In this document: positions 11,937 through 16,181 of the stretch, piece by piece
How the letters are laid out: every line of letters begins with the position of its first letter
How positions within the stretch are numbered: position 1 is the stretch's first letter
NCBI GenBank assembly: GCA_035942035.1
Contig: DASZDK010000116.1
Coordinates: 1 to 16,181, forward strand
Length of the DNA: 16,181 bases
DNA from: JAHWJR01 sp035942035
GTDB lineage: Bacteria > Actinomycetota > Acidimicrobiia > Acidimicrobiales > CADCSY01
Reading direction: 5' to 3'
Made by a program: the position numbers and the translations under genes
The notes under the pieces: model-generated
What the model was told of the DNA's origin: nothing
Seen by the model: only the letters and a program-made list of their open reading frames with translations
Databases searched by the model: none

Positions 11937-14084
11937 TCAGGAGGCGCGGCCCACCACCGTGGACTCGTAGCGGTTCGAGGCCTCGACGTCGCCGGCGGTC
12001 AGGCGCAGCTCGAGCACCAGGGGACCGGCGACCTCGGGCGCCCGGCACCGCACCGTACCCACCCGCTCGCAGCAGTCGGCGGCCACGTCGCCCTGCCAGT
12101 GCCACGTCCGGTCGCCGCCGGCCCAGGACAGCGTGGCGTCGACCCGCGCCTGGGGGAGGGCCTCCCGCAGGTCGTTGACCACGTGGACGGCCAGCTCGAG
12201 GGCATCCCCGGGCGTCACCTCGTCCGACGTCCGGTCCGCCACCACGATCACCGGGCGGCACGCCTGCGCCAGCGCCTCGTAGCCGGCTTTGGGGGCTCGG
12301 TGATGGTCGAGGACGGACCAGCTCACGGCCGGGTGGCCGTCGCCGAAGACGAAGTGGCAAAAGCCGCCGGTGGGCCGGTACTTGAGCCGGCGCAGCGTCT
12401 CCACGTGGTGCTTGATGAGCTGGGCCTGGTAGCGCTGGGTGGCGTCCTGCCACTCGGCGAAGGTGGCGAAGGCGGCCGGCGGCACGTAGCGGTCGAAGCG
12501 GCCCTTCTGCAGGCCGTGGGTTTGGGCCAGGCGCTCCCAGTCGAGGTCGGGCCAGCGCTCCGGCTCACAGAAGTCGGCGTTGTCGGGGACGGCCTGGGCG
12601 CCGAACTCGCTGACGAATTCAGCCAGGCGGGGCACCGCCCGGCACAGGCCGGCGAAGTCGCGCTCTTCACCGTGGTACCAGCCGAAGTAGAGGTGGGTGT
12701 CGGTCCCCGTGGAACCCGGATGGGGGAGCACGCCCGAGTGGCGGATCACCCGGCGGGTGCCGTCGGCCATGGTCAGCGCCCGCTTGACCGAGCGGTCGAG
12801 CACGCTCTTGTTCCAGCTGGGCAGGGCCTGGAGCGTGGCGAAACGGGTGAACAGGCGGGCGACGGCGGTGCGGTCGTAGCGCCGAGCCGGCGACACGTCG
12901 AGGGCGAACGGCTCGTTGTGGGCGCACCACAGGGCGATCGACGGGTGATGAGCGAGCAGGTCGACCGCCGCCCGGGCCTGGCTCGTCGCCCGCCGGCGCA
13001 CGCTGCGGGCGTAGCCCCACTGGAGCGGGAAGTCCTGCCACAGCAGCAGCCCCTGCTCGTCGGCGGCCTCGTAGAGCTCGGGGCGGCTGATGTGGGCGTG
13101 GAGGCGCAGCAGGTCGAGTCCCGCCTGGCGAGCCAGGGTGACGTCGTTGCGCAGCTCGTCGCCGCTGGCCTCACCCAGCTGCATCCGCGTCGGGCCCTGG
13201 TTGGAGCCCTTGACGAACATGCGCTCGCCGTTGACCGAGAGGACCCACTCGTCCCATGTCAGCGAGCGCAGGCCCACCCGCCGGTCGATGACGTGGCTGA
13301 CGTTGCCGTCGACCTCGGCCTCCACCCGTACGTCCTGCAGCGGCTGGTCCCCGAGGGCGTGCGGCCACCACAGGCGAGGGGACTCGACGACGACGCTCCA
13401 CTCCACCACGTTGGGGCCGTAGGCCACGGGCAGGTCCCGCACGTCGACGGCCTCGCCGATGGTGGTGCGCAGCCGGACGCTGCGGGCGAGGTCGCTGTTG
13501 ATCTCCGCCCGAAAGGCGACCACGGCCCGGTCGGTGTCGGCGCTGGTGCAGCGCACCCGGAGCCGGCGCACCCGCACGGGGCCGGTGTGCTCGAGGCGCA
13601 CGGGCCGCCAGATGCCGCCCGGGTTCCAGTCGGGGTCGAGGCAATCCCAGTGCTGGAACACGCCGGTGAGGTTGTGCTTGGCGGTGAGGTCGGTCTCCGG
13701 TGAGCAGGTGAGGTCGACGGCCAGCACGTGCTCCCGCCGGTCTCGTGCCATCTCGGTGATCTCGAAGGTGTGGCGCACGAAGTAGCCCTCGGTGTCGCCC
13801 AGGTAGCAGCCGTCGAACCACACGTGGCCCTGGTAGAAGAGCCCCTCGAAGACCAACCACGATCGCACGCCGGCACCGGTGGGCGCTGCCTCGAGTCGCC
13901 TGCGGTACAGCAGTGGGCCGTCGCTCTCGGCGAACGCCGGGGTGGAGCGCCAGTGCCCCGGCACCTCGAGCGGCTCCCAGCCGTCGTCGTCCAGGTCGGG
14001 GGAAGGGAAGTCGCGGCGCAGGTCGGCGTCCGCCGGCGCCGCCCGCCAGGTGCCGGCGAGCTCGATGGCGGGGGACGGCTCCAT
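11937..14084 (-). CDS. Glycoside hydrolase family 2 protein (beta-mannosidase-like)
   Basis: This 715-residue protein has the GH2 order: an N-terminal jelly-roll sugar-binding domain (about 5-170, with VPGHWRSTPAF and DGPLLYRRRLE), an immunoglobulin-like sandwich (about 170-280), then a TIM barrel. In the barrel, WQDFPLQW (349-356) is followed by HNEP with Asn390-Glu391 as the general acid/base and SEFG with Glu493 as the probable nucleophile. A further beta domain closes the protein. Family members hydrolyse beta-mannosides, beta-galactosides or beta-glucuronides by a retaining mechanism; WQDF favours the mannosidase branch, but the substrate is not certain. No signal peptide is seen, so it is probably cytosolic. 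ATG 14084 has no Shine-Dalgarno; TAGCGT is exactly 6 nt upstream, suggesting a leaderless transcript. Confidence 0.88.
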   Translation of the reverse strand: MEPSPAIELAGTWRAAPADADLRRDFPSPDLDDDGWEPLEVPGHWRSTPAFAESDGPLLYRRRLEAAPTGAGVRSWLVFEGLFYQGHVWFDGCYLGDTEGYFVRHTFEITEMARDRREHVLAVDLTCSPETDLTAKHNLTGVFQHWDCLDPDWNPGGIWRPVRLEHTGPVRVRRLRVRCTSADTDRAVVAFRAEINSDLARSVRLRTTIGEAVDVRDLPVAYGPNVVEWSVVVESPRLWWPHALGDQPLQDVRVEAEVDGNVSHVIDRRVGLRSLTWDEWVLSVNGERMFVKGSNQGPTRMQLGEASGDELRNDVTLARQAGLDLLRLHAHISRPELYEAADEQGLLLWQDFPLQWGYARSVRRRATSQARAAVDLLAHHPSIALWCAHNEPFALDVSPARRYDRTAVARLFTRFATLQALPSWNKSVLDRSVKRALTMADGTRRVIRHSGVLPHPGSTGTDTHLYFGWYHGEERDFAGLCRAVPRLAEFVSEFGAQAVPDNADFCEPERWPDLDWERLAQTHGLQKGRFDRYVPPAAFATFAEWQDATQRYQAQLIKHHVETLRRLKYRPTGGFCHFVFGDGHPAVSWSVLDHHRAPKAGYEALAQACRPVIVVADRTSDEVTPGDALELAVHVVNDLREALPQARVDATLSWAGGDRTWHWQGDVAADCCERVGTVRCRAPEVAGPLVLELRLTAGDVEASNRYESTVVGRAS

Positions 14085-14090
14085 GGGCGG

Positions 14091-14096
14091 ACGCTA
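14091..14096 (-). promoter_or_regulatory. Candidate -10 box of the GH2 gene (leaderless)
   Basis: On the minus strand TAGCGT, six bases, then ATG. The same hexamer and spacing occur before the divergent AAA+ gene. No clear -35 is found at normal spacing; a TTGACG at 14131-14126 is too far away. Confidence 0.4.
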
Positions 14097-14179
14097 TCGG
14101 GTCACTCCCCGGCCGGGAAGCGTTCCGTCAACAGGAGGCGAGGACCTCCGGCGGCGGCGGCGCAGGGAACGCCCGCCGG

Positions 14180-14185
14180 TAGCGT
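14180..14185 (+). promoter_or_regulatory. Candidate -10 box of the AAA+ ATPase gene (leaderless)
   Basis: TAGCGT, six bases, then GTG 14192, with no Shine-Dalgarno sequence. It mirrors the arrangement in front of the divergent GH2 gene. No -35 is evident. Confidence 0.4.
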
Positions 14186-14191
14186 GTCCGG

Positions 14192-15619
14192 GTGCAGCTG
14201 CAGGCGCCCACCGGCCCTCGCCCGGCCACCCTGGGCCAGCTCCGCCAATCGGGCTGGCGCAGCGTGCCGGTGAAGGAGGAGATCCGCCGCAACGCCGCTG
14301 CTCGCATCGAGTCCGGTCGGGAGGTCCTCGACGGACTGCTGGGTTACGGCGACACCGTGCTCCCCCAGCTCGAGAACGCCCTCCTGGCCGGCCACGACGT
14401 GATGTTCCTGGGCGAGCGGGGCCAGGGGAAGACTCGCATGATCCGCAGCCTCGTCGGCCTGCTCGACGAGTGGCTCCCGGTGGTGGCCGGCTCGGAGATC
14501 AACGACGACCCCTACGCCCCTGTGTCCAAGTACGCCAGGGACCTGGTGGCCGAGAGGGGAGACGACACCCCGGTGGAATGGGTCCATCGCGACTCCCGCT
14601 TCGGCGAGAAGCTGGCCACGCCTGACACGTCCATCGCCGACCTCATCGGTGAGGTCGACCCCATCAAGGTGGCCGAGGGCCGCTACCTGGCCGACGAGTC
14701 GACGCTCCACTACGGGCTCGTGCCCCGCAGCAACCGAGGCGTCTTCGCCATCAACGAGCTTCCCGACCTGGCCGAGCGGATCCAGGTGGGGTTGCTCAAC
14801 GTGCTGGAGGAGCGCGACGTGCAGGTGCGGGGCTACAAGATCCGTCTGCCCCTCGACCTGGTGCTGGTGGCGTCCGCCAATCCCGAGGACTACACCAACC
14901 GCGGACGCATCATCACCCCGCTCAAGGACCGCTTCGGGGCCCAGATCCGTACCCATTACCCCACCGAGGTGGCCACCGAGATCGCCATCGCCGAGCAGGA
15001 GGCCCGACCTCTCGACCTCGATGGCCGGACGGTGGCGGTGCCCGAGGTGCTCGACGAGGTGATCGCCACCGTGTCGCAGCTGGCCCGTTCGAGCCCGCAC
15101 GTGAACCAGCGCTCGGGGGTGTCGGTGCGCCTCACCGTGGCCAACCGGGAGACCCTCCTGGCCAACGCCGCCCGGCGGGCCTTGCGCCTCGGCGAGCCCG
15201 AGGTCGTCCCCCGCGTGTGCGACCTCGACGCCCTGCGCTCGTCGACCGCCGGCAAGGTGGAGATCGACACCCTCGACGAGGACCGGGACGAGGCCGTGGT
15301 CGGCGCCCTGTTCTCCGCCGCGGTGCTGACGGTGTTCCGCCAGCGGGTGGGCACGGAGGCCCTCCGGGATCTGGTCGCCGCCTTCGAGGACGGGCGGGTG
15401 GTCCACGTCGGTGACGATCTTCCCTCCTCCGCCTACGTCGACCTCCTCGCCGGCGTGCCCGCCCTGCGCCAACCGGTCGCCACCCTCGCCGGTGGCGACG
15501 GCAGCCCGGGAGCGGTGGCCTCCGCCGTGGAATTCCTGCTCGAGGGGCTGCACCTGGCGAAGCGGCTCAACAAGGACGCCGCCGGCGACGGTCGGGCCGT
15601 CTACCGTTCCCGTCGCTAG
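14192..15619 (+). CDS. MoxR/Mg-chelatase-like AAA+ ATPase
   Basis: This 475-residue AAA+ protein has Walker A GERGQGKT (74-81) and a Walker-B-like GVFAINEL (183-190, with Asn where Asp is usual). Sensor 1 is SANPEDYTNRG (228-238), and an arginine-finger candidate lies in LKDRFGAQIRTHYP (Arg247). An all-helical lid domain with HVNQRSGVSVRLTVANRE follows. This matches the BchI/MoxR clade, whose members act as ATP-driven chaperone-like machines with a VWA-domain partner for metal insertion or protein maturation. The partner gene begins 9 nt downstream. The role of this pair is not established from sequence. The start is GTG 14192 without a ribosome-binding site. Confidence 0.9.
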   Translation: MQLQAPTGPRPATLGQLRQSGWRSVPVKEEIRRNAAARIESGREVLDGLLGYGDTVLPQLENALLAGHDVMFLGERGQGKTRMIRSLVGLLDEWLPVVAGSEINDDPYAPVSKYARDLVAERGDDTPVEWVHRDSRFGEKLATPDTSIADLIGEVDPIKVAEGRYLADESTLHYGLVPRSNRGVFAINELPDLAERIQVGLLNVLEERDVQVRGYKIRLPLDLVLVASANPEDYTNRGRIITPLKDRFGAQIRTHYPTEVATEIAIAEQEARPLDLDGRTVAVPEVLDEVIATVSQLARSSPHVNQRSGVSVRLTVANRETLLANAARRALRLGEPEVVPRVCDLDALRSSTAGKVEIDTLDEDRDEAVVGALFSAAVLTVFRQRVGTEALRDLVAAFEDGRVVHVGDDLPSSAYVDLLAGVPALRQPVATLAGGDGSPGAVASAVEFLLEGLHLAKRLNKDAAGDGRAVYRSRR

Positions 15620-15622
15620 CCT
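15617..15622 (+). promoter_or_regulatory. Candidate -10 box of the VWA gene
   Basis: TAGCCT overlaps the AAA+ stop codon TAG and sits exactly 6 nt before GTG 15629, which has no Shine-Dalgarno sequence. It might allow separate leaderless transcription of the partner gene. Confidence 0.3.
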
Positions 15623-15628
15623 CAGCCC

Positions 15629-16181
15629 GTGGCGGGGGGCGCGCGGTACTCGCGGTGGGACGGCACGCAGCACGGATTCGACTTCGACGCCGACGCGGTG
15701 ATGGGCGAGCTGGGTGACGACCTCATCCATCACGGTGACCCCAACGCCGCCCTGCGGCGCCTGCTCCAGTCAGGTTTCCGCGACCGTGGGGGCCGGGAGG
15801 TCGAGGGGGTGCGGTCACTGCTCGACCGGCTGCGCCGGCGCCGGCGCCAGCGCCTCGAGCACCATGACCTCGGTGGGGCCTACGCCGAGGTGGCCGAGCG
15901 CCTCCGCGACGTGGTCGACACCGAGCGGTCGGCCATCGACGATGTCGAGCGTGCCGCCGGGGAGTCGGGCGACCTCCGCCGGGCGGAGTTGACGGGCGAG
16001 GCGGCGGCGGAGCGGCGGCTGCAGCTCGACCTGTTGCCCCCCGACTTGGCCGGCCAGGTGCAGGCGCTGTCCGCCTACGACTTCGTGTCGCCGGAGGCCC
16101 GGGAGGCGTTCGAGCAGCTGGTGGGTGAGCTGCGCCAGGAGCTGGCACAGTCATGGCTCGACCGGGTGGCCGCCGGGGGGA
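15629..16181 (+). CDS. VWA-domain protein, N-terminal part (partner of the AAA+ ATPase)
   Basis: This frame is open from GTG 15629 to the end of the window (184 codons, no stop). It reads VAGGARYSRWDGTQHGFDFD, then DLIHHGDPNAALRRLLQSGF, a charged helical region (LLDRLRRRRRQRLEHHDLGG, ERSAIDDVERA) and YDFVSPEAREAFEQL. This is the helical N-terminal region found in actinobacterial VWA proteins encoded after MoxR-type ATPases; the VWA domain with its MIDAS site should lie beyond the window. An in-frame stop (15617-15619) just upstream limits the start. The N-terminal location of RYSRWDGTQ supports GTG 15629. Confidence 0.8.
   Translation, partial: MAGGARYSRWDGTQHGFDFDADAVMGELGDDLIHHGDPNAALRRLLQSGFRDRGGREVEGVRSLLDRLRRRRRQRLEHHDLGGAYAEVAERLRDVVDTERSAIDDVERAAGESGDLRRAELTGEAAAERRLQLDLLPPDLAGQVQALSAYDFVSPEAREAFEQLVGELRQELAQSWLDRVAAGG

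Noticed and set aside
10223..12178. 651-residue plus-strand frame opposite sdhA
   Set aside because: It is antisense to a well-conserved sdhA and has no recognisable motif; long antisense frames are expected at this GC content.
12099..13703. 534-residue plus-strand frame opposite the GH2 gene
   Set aside because: The GH2 frame contains the catalytic HNEP and SEFG motifs; the antisense frame has no domain character.
14102..15733. 543-residue minus-strand frame opposite the AAA+ gene
   Set aside because: The plus-strand frame has Walker A, sensor 1 and lid motifs; this one is a shadow.

Overview
The window is a high-GC chromosomal segment with strong G/C preference at third codon positions. 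The mix of SD-led and apparently SD-less starts, a DUF3516-type Ski2-like helicase, an Hsp15-like S4 protein and a MoxR-type ATPase/VWA pair all suggest an actinobacterium. A class such as Acidimicrobiia is a guess; no rRNA or other phylogenetic marker is present. No tRNA, rRNA or CRISPR array was seen.

Layout. (1) 49-929: an ArsR/SmtB-type metal-sensor repressor diverges from a cysteine-rich four-helix copper-binding (DUF326) gene that is broken by a frameshift and a stop. A 22-bp imperfect palindrome between them is a good operator candidate. (2) 973-1989: a membrane protein with an ion-channel-like pore loop. (3) 2044-3696: an intact IS110-family transposase gene preceded by about 190 nt of strongly foldable sequence with two consecutive stem-loops, which looks like the bridge RNA of IS110 elements. 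Pieces of a small lipoprotein-like gene lie on both sides, so the element may have split it.

(4) 3797-14084, all on the minus strand. In transcription order: a family 2 glycoside hydrolase, succinate dehydrogenase flavoprotein subunit (without sdhB or sdhCD next to it), and a tight three-gene cluster. The cluster encodes an acyl-CoA-dehydrogenase-fold flavoprotein, a PhnD/SsuA-type binding protein without signal peptide, and a TusA-like/diiron ferritin-like fusion. It is followed by a Ski2-like helicase and an Hsp15-like S4 RNA-binding protein. (5) 14192-16181, plus strand: a MoxR/Mg-chelatase-like AAA+ ATPase and the N-terminal part of its VWA-domain partner, cut by the window end.

Most notable points: the probable IS110 bridge RNA, with G-U pairs that favour folding on the transposase strand; the three-gene flavoprotein/binding-protein/diiron cluster, whose ACAD lacks the usual catalytic Glu and whose TusA-like domain lacks the catalytic Cys; the ArsR operator; and a repeated TA-rich hexamer-N6-start arrangement in front of four SD-less genes, consistent with leaderless transcription.
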